From contig NZ_AQQY01000003.1 in assembly GCF_000671395.1 (NCBI RefSeq), positions 228,417 to 292,416 on the forward strand: a DNA stretch of 64,000 nt. The letters run 5' to 3'. The notes under the pieces were generated by a model. It searched no databases, had not been told where the DNA came from, and was given only the letters and a program-made list of their open reading frames with translations. Of this stretch, positions 52,239 to 60,629 are shown in pieces (position 1 is the stretch's first letter; each line of letters begins with the position of its first letter). The translations under genes and the position numbers were made by a program. The stretch is from Actibacterium atlanticum (GTDB lineage: Bacteria > Pseudomonadota > Alphaproteobacteria > Rhodobacterales > Rhodobacteraceae).

Positions 52239-54854
52239 ATGAACCTAGAGAAGTTCACGGAGCGGTCGCGCGGCTTTATTCAGGCGGCTCAGACCATTGC
52301 CATGCGGGAAAACCATCAGCGGTTGGCCCCCGAACACCTTCTGAAAGCATTGATGGACGACGATCAGGGGCTCGCCAGCAACCTGATCAAACGCGCGGGC
52401 GGTGCGCCCGAACGCGTGGTCGAGGCCGTTGATCAGGCTTTGGGCAAGATTGCCAAAGTTTCGGGCGACGCGGGCCAGACCTATCTGGATCAGGCCACCG
52501 GCAAAGTCTTGGACGAGGCTGAAAAGCTGGCCACCAAAGCAGGGGACAGCTTTGTCCCGGTAGAACGTATTCTGACTGCGCTGGCCGTGGTGAAGTCGAA
52601 AGCGCGCGAGGCGCTAGAGGCCGGCGCCGTGACCCCGCAAAAGCTGAACGGGGCAATCAACGACATCCGCAAGGGTCGCACGGCCGACAGCGCCAGCGCC
52701 GAGGATGGGTATGATGCGCTGAAGAAATACGCCCGCGACCTGACCGAGGCCGCTCGGGAGGGCAAGATCGACCCGATCATTGGCCGGGATGAAGAAATCC
52801 GCCGGGCCATGCAGGTGCTAAGCCGCCGCACCAAGAACAACCCTGTTCTGATTGGCGAACCGGGCGTGGGTAAAACCGCGATTGCCGAAGGGCTGGCCCT
52901 GCGCATCATTGATGGCGACGTGCCCGAAAGCCTTAAGAATAAAAGTCTGATGGCGCTGGATATGGGTGCGCTGATCGCCGGTGCGAAATATCGCGGCGAG
53001 TTCGAAGAGCGCCTGAAGGCGATCCTCAAGGAAATCGAAGCCGCCGCCGGAGAGATCATCCTGTTCATCGACGAGATGCACACGCTGGTCGGCGCCGGTA
53101 AAACCGATGGCGCGATGGACGCCGCCAACCTGATCAAGCCTTCGCTTGCGCGGGGCGAACTGCACTGTGTCGGCGCCACTACGTTGGATGAATACCGCAA
53201 GCACGTCGAAAAAGACGCGGCTTTGGCACGGCGTTTCCAGCCGGTGATGGTCGAGGAACCAACGGTCGAAGATACGATCTCGATCCTGCGGGGCATTAAG
53301 GAAAAGTACGAACTGCACCACGGCGTGCGGATTTCCGACAGCGCGCTTGTCTCGGCGTCGACGCTGAGCCACCGCTACATCACCGACCGTTTCCTGCCCG
53401 ATAAGGCGATTGACTTGGTGGACGAGGCCGCCAGCCGTTTGCGGATGGAAGTCGACAGCAAGCCCGAAGAGTTGGACGCGTTGGACCGGCAGATCATGCA
53501 GATGCAGATCGAGGCCGAGGCGCTGAAACTGGAAGACGACGTGGCGTCGAAAGATCGTCTTGAAAAGCTGGAGCGCGAGTTGGGCGATCTACAGGAACGC
53601 TCGTCGGAAATGACGGCCAAATGGCAGTCAGAACGCGACAAGCTGGAAGGCGCGCGCGAGCTGAAAGAACAGCTGGACCGTGCCCGCGCCGAACTGGATG
53701 GCGCCAAGCGTGAAGGCAATCTGGCCAAGGCCGGCGAGCTGTCCTATGGCGTGATCCCGGAACTTGAGCGCAAGCTGTCTGAGGCCGAAGAGGCCGAGGG
53801 CGATATGATGGTCGAAGAGGCCGTCCGCCCTGAACAGATTGCGCAGGTTGTGGAACGCTGGACCGGTATCCCGACCTCCAAGATGCTGGAAGGCGAGCGC
53901 GAAAAACTGCTGCGTATGGAAGACGAGCTGCACAAGCGGGTCATCGGCCAGAAATCTGCCGTGACCGCCGTGGCCAATGCGGTGCGCCGCGCGCGGGCTG
54001 GTTTGAACGATGAAAATCGTCCGCTTGGCTCTTTCCTGTTCCTGGGGCCGACCGGCGTTGGTAAGACCGAGCTGACCAAAGCCGTGGCCGAGTACCTGTT
54101 TGACGATGACGGCGCCATGGTGCGGATCGACATGTCAGAGTTCATGGAGAAACATGCCGTCGCCCGTCTGATCGGTGCGCCTCCGGGCTATGTTGGCTAT
54201 GACGAAGGCGGGGTGCTGACCGAAGCTGTGCGCCGTCGCCCCTATCAGGTGGTGCTGTTTGACGAGGTCGAGAAAGCCCACCCGGATGTCTTTAACGTGC
54301 TGTTGCAGGTGTTGGACGATGGGGTGCTGACCGATGGTCAGGGCCGCACCGTGGACTTCAAGCAAACGCTGATCATCCTGACGTCAAACCTTGGCGCGCA
54401 AGCGCTGAGCCAGCTACCGGATGGGGCGGATGCATCAGATGCCAAGCGCGATGTGATGGATGCGGTGCGGGCCCATTTCCGCCCTGAATTCCTGAACCGT
54501 CTGGACGAAACCATCATCTTTGATCGGCTGGCCCGCGAAGACATGGATGGCATTGTCGAGATTCAGCTGCGCCGTCTGGTCAAACGTCTGGCGGGCCGCA
54601 AGATCGGGCTGGAACTGGACGCCGATGCCAAAACCTGGCTGGCGGACGCGGGCTATGACCCCGTGTTTGGCGCGCGCCCCCTGAAGCGGGTGATTCAACG
54701 CAATCTGCAGGACCGTCTGGCAGAACTGCTGTTGGGTGGAGAGGTGATGGATGGCGATACGATCACCGTCAGCGCCGGGGCTGATGGGTTGATCATCGGG
54801 GATCGCGTCGGCACCTCGGACGCGCAACCGCCCAATGATGCGGTCGTGCACTAA
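52239..54854 (+). CDS. clpB: ATP-dependent disaggregase ClpB
   Basis: Hexameric AAA+ chaperone that extracts proteins from aggregates with DnaK. 871 residues. N-terminal Clp repeat domain (1-150), first AAA domain with Walker A GEPGVGKT at 206-213, the middle coiled-coil domain (about 405-530) that distinguishes ClpB from ClpA, and a second AAA domain with Walker A GPTGVGKT at 603-610. The C-terminal part includes [22 protein letters not shown] precedes the ATG. Monocistronic, with its own terminator. Confidence 0.98.
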   Translation: MNLEKFTERSRGFIQAAQTIAMRENHQRLAPEHLLKALMDDDQGLASNLIKRAGGAPERVVEAVDQALGKIAKVSGDAGQTYLDQATGKVLDEAEKLATKAGDSFVPVERILTALAVVKSKAREALEAGAVTPQKLNGAINDIRKGRTADSASAEDGYDALKKYARDLTEAAREGKIDPIIGRDEEIRRAMQVLSRRTKNNPVLIGEPGVGKTAIAEGLALRIIDGDVPESLKNKSLMALDMGALIAGAKYRGEFEERLKAILKEIEAAAGEIILFIDEMHTLVGAGKTDGAMDAANLIKPSLARGELHCVGATTLDEYRKHVEKDAALARRFQPVMVEEPTVEDTISILRGIKEKYELHHGVRISDSALVSASTLSHRYITDRFLPDKAIDLVDEAASRLRMEVDSKPEELDALDRQIMQMQIEAEALKLEDDVASKDRLEKLERELGDLQERSSEMTAKWQSERDKLEGARELKEQLDRARAELDGAKREGNLAKAGELSYGVIPELERKLSEAEEAEGDMMVEEAVRPEQIAQVVERWTGIPTSKMLEGEREKLLRMEDELHKRVIGQKSAVTAVANAVRRARAGLNDENRPLGSFLFLGPTGVGKTELTKAVAEYLFDDDGAMVRIDMSEFMEKHAVARLIGAPPGYVGYDEGGVLTEAVRRRPYQVVLFDEVEKAHPDVFNVLLQVLDDGVLTDGQGRTVDFKQTLIILTSNLGAQALSQLPDGADASDAKRDVMDAVRAHFRPEFLNRLDETIIFDRLAREDMDGIVEIQLRRLVKRLAGRKIGLELDADAKTWLADAGYDPVFGARPLKRVIQRNLQDRLAELLLGGEVMDGDTITVSAGADGLIIGDRVGTSDAQPPNDAVVH

Positions 54855-54860
54855 GCTTCA

Positions 54861-54884
54861 AAGGCCCCGCTTCGGCGGGGCCTT
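54861..54884 (+). terminator. Terminator after clpB
   Basis: AAGGCCCCGC, TTCG tetraloop, GCGGGGCCTT: a perfect ten-base-pair stem six bases after the clpB stop. Confidence 0.88.
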
Positions 54885-55021
54885 CCGGTCTTTGGCCATA
54901 TGCGTGCGGCGCAGCCGGAGATTTGGACAAAGGCACACCACCCTAAGTTGACTGTTGACGCTTTCATGGCCCGCAGAGCACTCTGGCCGTCTGACGCACA
55001 CAGAAATTGGGAGGATTGAGA

Positions 55022-55498
55022 GTGTCGCTGGAAGATTCAAAGCTGTATCGGATTCGAGTGGTGACCGCGGATGTCGATGACGCGGGGACGGATGCAGAAG
55101 TCGATATAACGCTGCGCAATGACAGCATCCATGAAACCATCGAAGTTCGAAGCGGTCTTGAGAAGAATACACAGGACGACTTCTTTTTCTTCAGTTCGAA
55201 GTTCTCGCTTCCCTGTGAAGTCGTGTTCGAAATGGGGGGGCTCGGCGCTGGCAACAAACCCGGCTGGCTGTTGAAGGCCTTTCAGATCGCGCGTTACGAT
55301 GTGACAGCGGCGGAAGTCATGATGACGGGGCAAAACCCTGCCAAAGCGGTTTCTTTGTTGGGCAAAGAAGCCAGCACGTTCATTTCGGTGATGACCGGCA
55401 ACGAAAGCAAAGGGGAAGCTGGCTGGATTTACCCCTACAGTTCGCAGGAAGCTGGCAAGGACAACGCGCTCAGCAATCAAACCTATACCGTTGGGTGA
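55022..55498 (+). CDS. PLAT/LH2-domain protein
   Basis: 158 residues from GTG 55022 with a strong GGGAGG ribosome binding site. LYRIRVVTADVDDAGTDAEV at the start, DDFFFFSSKFSLPCEVVFEMGGLGAGNKPGWLLKAFQIARY in the middle (shown as segments) match the PLAT/LH2 beta-sandwich, whose Asp-rich strand loops and Trp bind membranes or partner proteins, often with calcium. A C-terminal extension (residues 95-158) has no recognised domain. No signal peptide or secretion motif. It is a stand-alone gene between two terminators. Role unknown. Confidence 0.7.
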   Translation: MSLEDSKLYRIRVVTADVDDAGTDAEVDITLRNDSIHETIEVRSGLEKNTQDDFFFFSSKFSLPCEVVFEMGGLGAGNKPGWLLKAFQIARYDVTAAEVMMTGQNPAKAVSLLGKEASTFISVMTGNESKGEAGWIYPYSSQEAGKDNALSNQTYTVG

Positions 55499-55624
55499 TC
55501 TAGAGCCAAGGGTCACGGGCGGTCCGGTCTGCAGCAAAGATGGGCTTTGGGTTTTGCACCGTTCAGGGCGCATCCCGACTGGCGGATACATCAAGCTTTG
55601 GATACGGACCTAACTAAGAATAGG

Positions 55625-55653
55625 GCCCACCCCGTGTTTAGGGTGGGCTTTTT
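55625..55653 (+). terminator. Terminator following the PLAT-domain gene
   Basis: GCCCACCC (55625-55632) pairs with GGGTGGGC (55641-55648) around an eight-base loop and is followed by TTTTT. It ends near the stop of the convergent gene at 55652. Confidence 0.8.
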
Positions 55654-56203
55654 AATGGGCGAAGGCGGCGGGTTGGCCGCTGGGCTCCACGATGTCTTTC
55701 AGCACCATCAGGTAGTCATTGCTGCGCGACCACGCAGGCAGGTTATAGGCCCCCAGCCGGTAATGGGCGCGCATGGTGTCATCATGATGATCTGCCACCC
55801 ATTTGTAATAATACGTGTCGCCTTCGACATGCATGATGCCATGGATGACATGTGGGCCTGACTGTGAATCCCTGACTTCGGCCCGGCAGGGGCCAAGAAT
55901 GCGCATACAGTTGCGCGGAGAGAACGTTTGCCAGCGCCCCGATGCAGTGTGGCGTTCAACCTCGTGCCCCTGCGGATCAAAGAACCGGGTTTCCATAAGT
56001 TCGCCGTAGGCTGAATTCAGACGTCGCTCCATCACGTGCCGCCCGCCGCGTTCGCCGATATAAACATCGACCCAACGCCGATTTTCCGACCCTTGATACC
56101 AAGCCTGCAACCCGACGGGCATATTGGTGAAATCCACGCCAATATTACCCGCCCAGGCGGGCGCGGCGAAAGCAAACAGGATCAAGATCAAGAATCGCAG
56201 CAT
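55652..56203 (-). CDS. Secreted protein of unknown function
   Basis: 183 residues from ATG 56203 (MLRFLILILFAFAAPAWA, signal peptide). Mature part: NIGVDFTNMPVGLQAWYQGSENRRWVDVYIGERGGRHVMER, a pair of cysteines (NCMRILGPCRAEV) likely disulfide-bonded, then GTYYYKW-like strands. Not recognised. It is a predicted periplasmic or exported beta-rich protein, possibly lipid- or sugar-binding, but nothing supports a specific role. Convergent with the PLAT gene. Confidence 0.75.
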   Translation of the reverse strand: MLRFLILILFAFAAPAWAGNIGVDFTNMPVGLQAWYQGSENRRWVDVYIGERGGRHVMERRLNSAYGELMETRFFDPQGHEVERHTASGRWQTFSPRNCMRILGPCRAEVRDSQSGPHVIHGIMHVEGDTYYYKWVADHHDDTMRAHYRLGAYNLPAWSRSNDYLMVLKDIVEPSGQPAAFAH

Positions 56204-56263
56204 CGACAGCATCCCTTGCCCGGCAAGGGTTGCCGCCGATCTTTTAAGATTCCGTTGAAAGGG

Positions 56264-57163
56264 TCACAGGATGAAGTCGTCTGCGCCCAAATCCTCGGTT
56301 GTCAGGTTGCGCAGCAGCAGGCTGTCACCGCCCCCAAAGTCAAACAACACGCCGTCTTCGGTGTCTGCTGCATAGGTCATCAGCTCGTCGAAATCTTCGA
56401 AGTCGAAAGTGGTCAGCTTGATCAGGTCGTCGCCATTGCCGAAGTCTTTGATCGTGTCATTGTCACTGCCGATCTTGAACACAAACACATCCGCACCGGT
56501 GTTGCCGATCATCAGGTCGTCGCCTGTGCCTGCTTCCATCCAGTCATCGCCGCTGCCACCTTGCAAAGTGTCCCGGCCGCCGCCGCCCGACATGGTGTCA
56601 TCGTTCGCGCCGCCGATGATCTTGTCATCGCCTTTGCTGCCCCACAATTGATCATTGCCAGCGTCACCATGGATTTCGTCATTGCCGTTACCGCCCCGGA
56701 CAAGGTCATCCCCTTCTCCACCTGACACGAAATCATGGCCGTTACCGCCACGCACATCATCATTGCCAAGGCCGCCATAGACCTGATCATCATTGCTGTT
56801 GCCGGTGATCCAGTCGTCTCCGTCGCCGCCTTCCAGATAATCGTCGCCAAAACCACCATCCAGCGTGTCATTGTCATCACCGCCAAACAGCATGTCGTTG
56901 TTCTTGCCGCCGTTCAGGGTGTCGTCGCCTTCATCGCCATAGATTTCGTCCTGCCCTTTGGCACCAGAAACCGTGTCGTTGCCGGCACCACCATGATAGA
57001 TGTCATCGCCAGCCAACAGTTCAACGATGTCATCCCCGGACGAGCCGGTCAGCGTGTCATCGCCCGGTGTCGGCATGGGCACCGCATCTTCAGCGATTAG
57101 AGTTGAATTAAAGAACGTCGAAATAGAACGGGCATAAATTGCCCGCAACAAAATAGAAGCCAC
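56264..57163 (-). CDS. RTX calcium-binding protein with about 20 nonapeptides
   Basis: 299 residues from GTG 57163 (GGGGGAAG upstream). After a short N-terminal segment, an unbroken array of about 20 nonapeptides (GGxGxDxhx) spans residues 35-225. The C-terminal region has the type I secretion pattern of serralysin-like proteins: GADVFVFKIGSDNDTIKDFGNGDDLIKL, FDFGGGDSLLLRNLTTEDLGADDFIL. It is almost entirely a beta-roll with no catalytic domain. Exporter unknown; not in the window. Confidence 0.87.
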   Translation of the reverse strand: MASILLRAIYARSISTFFNSTLIAEDAVPMPTPGDDTLTGSSGDDIVELLAGDDIYHGGAGNDTVSGAKGQDEIYGDEGDDTLNGGKNNDMLFGGDDNDTLDGGFGDDYLEGGDGDDWITGNSNDDQVYGGLGNDDVRGGNGHDFVSGGEGDDLVRGGNGNDEIHGDAGNDQLWGSKGDDKIIGGANDDTMSGGGGRDTLQGGSGDDWMEAGTGDDLMIGNTGADVFVFKIGSDNDTIKDFGNGDDLIKLTTFDFEDFDELMTYAADTEDGVLFDFGGGDSLLLRNLTTEDLGADDFIL

Positions 57164-57294
57164 TATACTTCCCCCACCAGTTTATCGCCGCATTAAATTA
57201 CGGCTCTGCTTCGATGGCGGAATGCCACCTCTGGTCTATTGGTTCCTAAAAGAACGCCCCAACTATACAGACCTGATAGGCGTTGCACAGAAAA

Positions 57295-57320
57295 AAGGCG
57301 GCGCCATTTGGCCCCGCCTT
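57295..57320 (-). terminator. Terminator of the fasciclin-RTX gene
   Basis: AAGGCGG, one mismatch, GCC, loop ATTT, GGC, one mismatch, CCGCCTT, followed on the minus strand by six T. It lies 23 bases after the stop of the 57343 gene. Confidence 0.82.
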
Positions 57321-57342
57321 GATCAACGATCTGAGGATGATC

Positions 57343-58764
57343 TTACATCATAAGGTCATCTGCGAAGATGAAATCGTCCTCGGCCGGGGCGTTCCCAAGA
57401 CCATGGACCACGGTGATGCTGTCCCCTTTGCCGTAGCCAATCGTGGTGGTGAACAGGCCCTGTTCGACACTGATATCGTGCAGGTTGGTCGCGCCGGTGT
57501 TGGACAGGTCAATCATATCCGCACCGCTTTCAAAACCCAGCACGAAGTCAGTGCCATCGCCGGTATTGAAGATGAACAAATCCGCTCCGGTTCCTCCGGT
57601 AAGAAGGTCCAGACCGGTGCCTCCGATGACAGTGTCGTCTCCGGCCCCGGCATTGATGATGTCGATGCCGCCATTGCCGTCGATCAGATCATTGTCTGCT
57701 CCGGTCGCTACATTGCTGGCACCCTCATCCCCAATCACCAGATCAACATCGTTCGAACCATCAGATTGAAGCACGTCCGCCGGGATCAGAACGCCGTCGA
57801 TCACGTGCACAACGCCGTTTTCGGCCTGAATGTCAGTGGCGATGATATCGGGGTTCGGGATGTCAGGGTCATTGTCGACCAAAGAAGCCCCATCGACGCC
57901 AATCGTCGCCCCCAGCAGGGTGTCGATCTGCGTGGCACTCAGCACCTGGCTGGCCTGCAGCGACTCGGGCGCCACGTGATACAGCAGGATATCGGTCAAG
58001 AGAGGGATCGGATCGCCGCCGCCAAGAAGGGTCAGCGCTTCGACAAGATAGCCAAACGCCCCTTCTTCGTCGCTGCCTGCATACCCCAGAGCATTGGCCA
58101 GATCTATGAAGGCCTGATCAATTGGGGCAAAGGCGGTCAGATCGGCGTGGGCATCATCCAGCGCACCAACCAGCCCGGCGGCATCCAATGCCGTCAGAAG
58201 CATGTCAAAGTCACCCGGATTTTCGTCAAACCCTGCGCCGCTGCTGGCGACAATCCCCGCGATGGTGGGCGCGTCATTGCCGGGCAGATCAATCGGTATC
58301 AGGATACGGTCAATGACATGGATAATCCCATTGTCGGCGGGCACATCGGTAAAGATCAGAGACGGATCGATCAGGTCGGGTTCATTGTCGACCAGCGTCG
58401 GCGCATCAACGGTGATCGTGCCGCCCAGCGTATGAACACTGCCAGCGTTGACGATATCTGTGCTGGTCTGCGTGCCGGGGGACACATGGTAAAGAAGCAC
58501 CGCCTCCAGCGTTTCGGGGGTGACATTGTCGACCAGAAACTGGGTCACGGCGGCGGTGTCGGCGGGGTCCCCGACATAGCCAAAATCCTGCGCCAGTGCG
58601 GCGAAAGCATCATTGGTGGGGGCAAAGACTGTCAGGTCGGCATCTGCTGCGGACAGCGCACCTGCAAGGTCTGAGTCGGGCACATTGGCATCGACATACC
58701 CGATGACGGTTTCAAGGATCGAAAACTGCGGCAACACGGTAACAATAATATCGAGACGTGCCAT
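57343..58764 (-). CDS. Fasciclin-fasciclin-RTX chimeric protein
   Basis: 473 residues, no signal peptide. Two FAS1 domains: residues about 5-155 ([36 protein letters not shown]) and about 170-330 (DLTAFAPIDQAFIDL, LLYHVAPE, NGVVHVIDGVLIP). A short RTX block follows (about 345-400; GADNDLIDGNGGIDIINAGAGDDTVIGGTGLDLLTGGTGADLF in segments), then a C-terminal secretion-type end. FAS1 domains mediate adhesion; the RTX end suggests type I secretion. So this is a probable secreted adhesin or matrix protein. GGGAGG ribosome binding site. Two small single-FAS1 genes lie just upstream. Confidence 0.87.
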   Translation of the reverse strand: MARLDIIVTVLPQFSILETVIGYVDANVPDSDLAGALSAADADLTVFAPTNDAFAALAQDFGYVGDPADTAAVTQFLVDNVTPETLEAVLLYHVSPGTQTSTDIVNAGSVHTLGGTITVDAPTLVDNEPDLIDPSLIFTDVPADNGIIHVIDRILIPIDLPGNDAPTIAGIVASSGAGFDENPGDFDMLLTALDAAGLVGALDDAHADLTAFAPIDQAFIDLANALGYAGSDEEGAFGYLVEALTLLGGGDPIPLLTDILLYHVAPESLQASQVLSATQIDTLLGATIGVDGASLVDNDPDIPNPDIIATDIQAENGVVHVIDGVLIPADVLQSDGSNDVDLVIGDEGASNVATGADNDLIDGNGGIDIINAGAGDDTVIGGTGLDLLTGGTGADLFIFNTGDGTDFVLGFESGADMIDLSNTGATNLHDISVEQGLFTTTIGYGKGDSITVVHGLGNAPAEDDFIFADDLMM

Positions 58765-58796
58765 GGTAAGACCTCCCTTATGGCAAGACGTATGGG

Positions 58797-58820
58797 AAAG
58801 GCCCGCCGAAGCGGGCCTTT
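58797..58820 (-). terminator. Terminator after the fasciclin lipoprotein gene
   Basis: AAAGGCCCGC (58797-58806), loop CGAA, GCGGGCCTTT (58811-58820). The stem is ten perfect base pairs, close to the stop at 58825. Confidence 0.85.
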
Positions 58821-58824
58821 GGGA

Positions 58825-59310
58825 TTAGGGCAGGATGACTTTGTCGATCACGTGGATCACGCCGTTGCTGGCGATGATGTCTGCGGTCACGACATTGGCG
58901 CCGTCCACCTTTACACCGTTGCGCGCATCAATATGCACGGTTGAACCTTGGACGGTTGCAACGCTAAGGCGTTGGCCGGCCAGCTGGTCGCTGGTCACCG
59001 CACCGGGCACGACGTGATAGGTCAGGATCGACACCAGCTGATCTTTGTTTTCGGGCAACAACAGGCTTTCGACGGTGCCGGCGGGCAGGGCGGCGAAAGC
59101 ATCATTGGTGGGGGCGAAAACGGTGAAGGGGCCATCGCCCTTCAGGGTGTCCACCAGGCCAGCGGCCGATACGGCGGCCACAAGGGTGGAAAAGTCATCA
59201 TTCGAGGCAGCGATATCGACGATATCGGGATCCCCCATTTCAGCGCAGGCGGATACGGTGCCTGCGATGGCAAGGGCAGCAAGGGATTTAAGGGCAAAAC
59301 GGCGGTTCAT
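58825..59310 (-). CDS. Fasciclin (FAS1) lipoprotein
   Basis: 161 residues. A signal peptide ending in a lipobox, TVSAC, makes Cys22 the likely lipidated residue. One FAS1 domain ([69 protein letters not shown] as segments). It is closely similar to the next gene upstream, which suggests a tandem duplication in which one copy became a lipoprotein and the other a soluble secreted protein. AGGAGACAGACC ribosome binding site. Confidence 0.92.
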   Translation of the reverse strand: MNRRFALKSLAALAIAGTVSACAEMGDPDIVDIAASNDDFSTLVAAVSAAGLVDTLKGDGPFTVFAPTNDAFAALPAGTVESLLLPENKDQLVSILTYHVVPGAVTSDQLAGQRLSVATVQGSTVHIDARNGVKVDGANVVTADIIASNGVIHVIDKVILP

Positions 59311-59338
59311 GGTCTGTCTCCTGGTTTGTGGAATAGGG

Positions 59339-59360
59339 GCGGGTGGCCCAAGCCACCCGC
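59339..59360 (-). other. Hairpin between the two single-fasciclin genes
   Basis: GCGGGTGGC (59339-59347), loop CCAA, GCCACCCGC (59352-59360). There is no T tract in the minus direction, so it may be a transcript processing or stability element and not a full terminator. Confidence 0.45.
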
Positions 59361-59379
59361 AGCGCGGTTGGGTCCGCGA

Positions 59380-59868
59380 TTATTTCATTGAAGGGGGAAG
59401 GATCACGGCATCGATCACATGGATCACGCCGTTGCTGGCTTCGACGTCGGCGGCGACCACGGTGGCGCCGTCAACGGTGACTCCGCCTTCGGTCATGATC
59501 TTGACGTCCGAGCCTTCAACCGTGCCCGCCATCATGCCATTGGTCAGATCGCCTGACATGACCTTGCCGGGGACCACGTGATAGGTCAGTACGGCGGTCA
59601 GCTTGTCCTTGTTTTCAGGCATCAGCAGCATTTCAACCGTGCCTTTGGGCAGGGCGGCAAATGCATCATCCGTGGGGGCAAACACGGTGAACGGGCCTTC
59701 GCCCTTCAGGGTATCAACCAGGCCAGCGGCGCCAACGGCAGCCACCAGCGTGGTGAACGAGCCAGCACCAACTGCGGTGTCGACAATATCTTTGGAATGA
59801 CCGCCAGCGAAAGCCGGGGCGGTCATGATCGCGGTTGCGGCAAGGGTCATGAAAGTTCTGCGAAACAT
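59380..59868 (-). CDS. Secreted fasciclin (FAS1) protein
   Basis: 162 residues from ATG 59868 (GGAG six bases upstream), with a signal peptide ending at AFA (about residue 21). One FAS1 domain with [30 protein letters not shown] and [17 protein letters not shown], highly similar to the lipoprotein encoded 70 bases downstream, apart from its lipobox. Bacterial single-FAS1 proteins are secreted or periplasmic, with adhesion or redox-stress roles proposed; none is firm. Confidence 0.92.
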   Translation of the reverse strand: MFRRTFMTLAATAIMTAPAFAGGHSKDIVDTAVGAGSFTTLVAAVGAAGLVDTLKGEGPFTVFAPTDDAFAALPKGTVEMLLMPENKDKLTAVLTYHVVPGKVMSGDLTNGMMAGTVEGSDVKIMTEGGVTVDGATVVAADVEASNGVIHVIDAVILPPSMK

Positions 59869-59969
59869 GGGGTTCTCCATCAGTAGGACGCCCTGAGCGG
59901 CATCACGAGGGTTACGGACCCTCCCTGAAACTGGATGTAGAATTTTCCCGGATATCTGCCCTTGAAAGA

Positions 59970-59998
59970 AAACAGCCGGGCGCTAAGCCCGGCTGTTT
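59970..59998 (-). terminator. Terminator after the DUF302 gene
   Basis: AAACAGCCGGGC (59970-59981), loop GCTAA, GCCCGGCTGTTT (59987-59998). A 12-base-pair stem separates DUF302 from the fasciclin genes. Confidence 0.85.
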
Positions 59999-60056
59999 AT
60001 CGGTTTCCACTCACGGTTCCGTGAGCGGGCTTTATCTGTTGTGAAGCTGGATTGGG

Positions 60057-60503
60057 TCAGTCCAGCTCCAGCGCGTCCCGAACAATCCCGTCCAAAAGCG
60101 CTTCGACCTTCTTCATCGGGCCTTCGGGAAAACTGTTGAACCCCACGACAGTTTCATCGGGCGTTTCGGGGCGCACATAGACGAAGATGTGATAGGGGCA
60201 GAAACGCACGTTGGTGATGTCAGCTTCCATCACCTCGCGCGATATTTTCGCCGAGCAGAACCCGTAAATATCAGCATGGGTAAACAGCACCACATCCGAG
60301 CCTGCGGCCTCGCGGGTGCGTTCCAGCATGTCGCCCGTGTGGCTGACGGAATCAATCACCAGCCCGGCCCCTTCGATCGCACTCTCGATACCGAAGGTCA
60401 CATCGTCGAATGTTTCATCGGTCGTATAGGTGATGGCGGTCTCGGCAACCGCCGGTCCCGCCAGCATAAGCGCTGCTGCAAGCGCGCAGATCAATTTTTT
60501 CAT
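60057..60503 (-). CDS. DUF302 periplasmic protein
   Basis: 148 residues with a signal peptide ending at AVA (about residue 20). The DUF302 core is seen in TFDDVTFGIESAIEGAGLVIDSVSHTGDML, SDVVLFTHADIYGFCSAKISREVM and NVRFCPYHIFVYVRPETPDETVVGF (segments). Two cysteines (SFC/CSAK region and RFCPY) could form a disulfide or bind a metal. DUF302 is a small alpha-beta fold of unknown function, often secreted. Divergent from the FMN-protein gene. Confidence 0.9.
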   Translation of the reverse strand: MKKLICALAAALMLAGPAVAETAITYTTDETFDDVTFGIESAIEGAGLVIDSVSHTGDMLERTREAAGSDVVLFTHADIYGFCSAKISREVMEADITNVRFCPYHIFVYVRPETPDETVVGFNSFPEGPMKKVEALLDGIVRDALELD

Positions 60504-60629
60504 CAGTCCTCCCCCACAGTTTCGATATTGTTACACAAGGTTATTCCTGCGTAGATCACAGTGCGGTGTAACGTGGCTGAGCGCTACTCTATGCGCTCGA
60601 AACATATTGTAAAAGAGGAATATGACACC

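Noticed and set aside
57283..58674. Plus-strand frame opposite the fasciclin-RTX gene
   Set aside because: The minus-strand gene has clear FAS1 and RTX domains and a ribosome binding site; the plus frame has none.
60010..60025. Short palindrome CTCACGG-TT-CCGTGAG downstream of the DUF302 stop
   Set aside because: A loop of two bases is too small for a good hairpin, and the real terminator lies next to it at 59970-59998.
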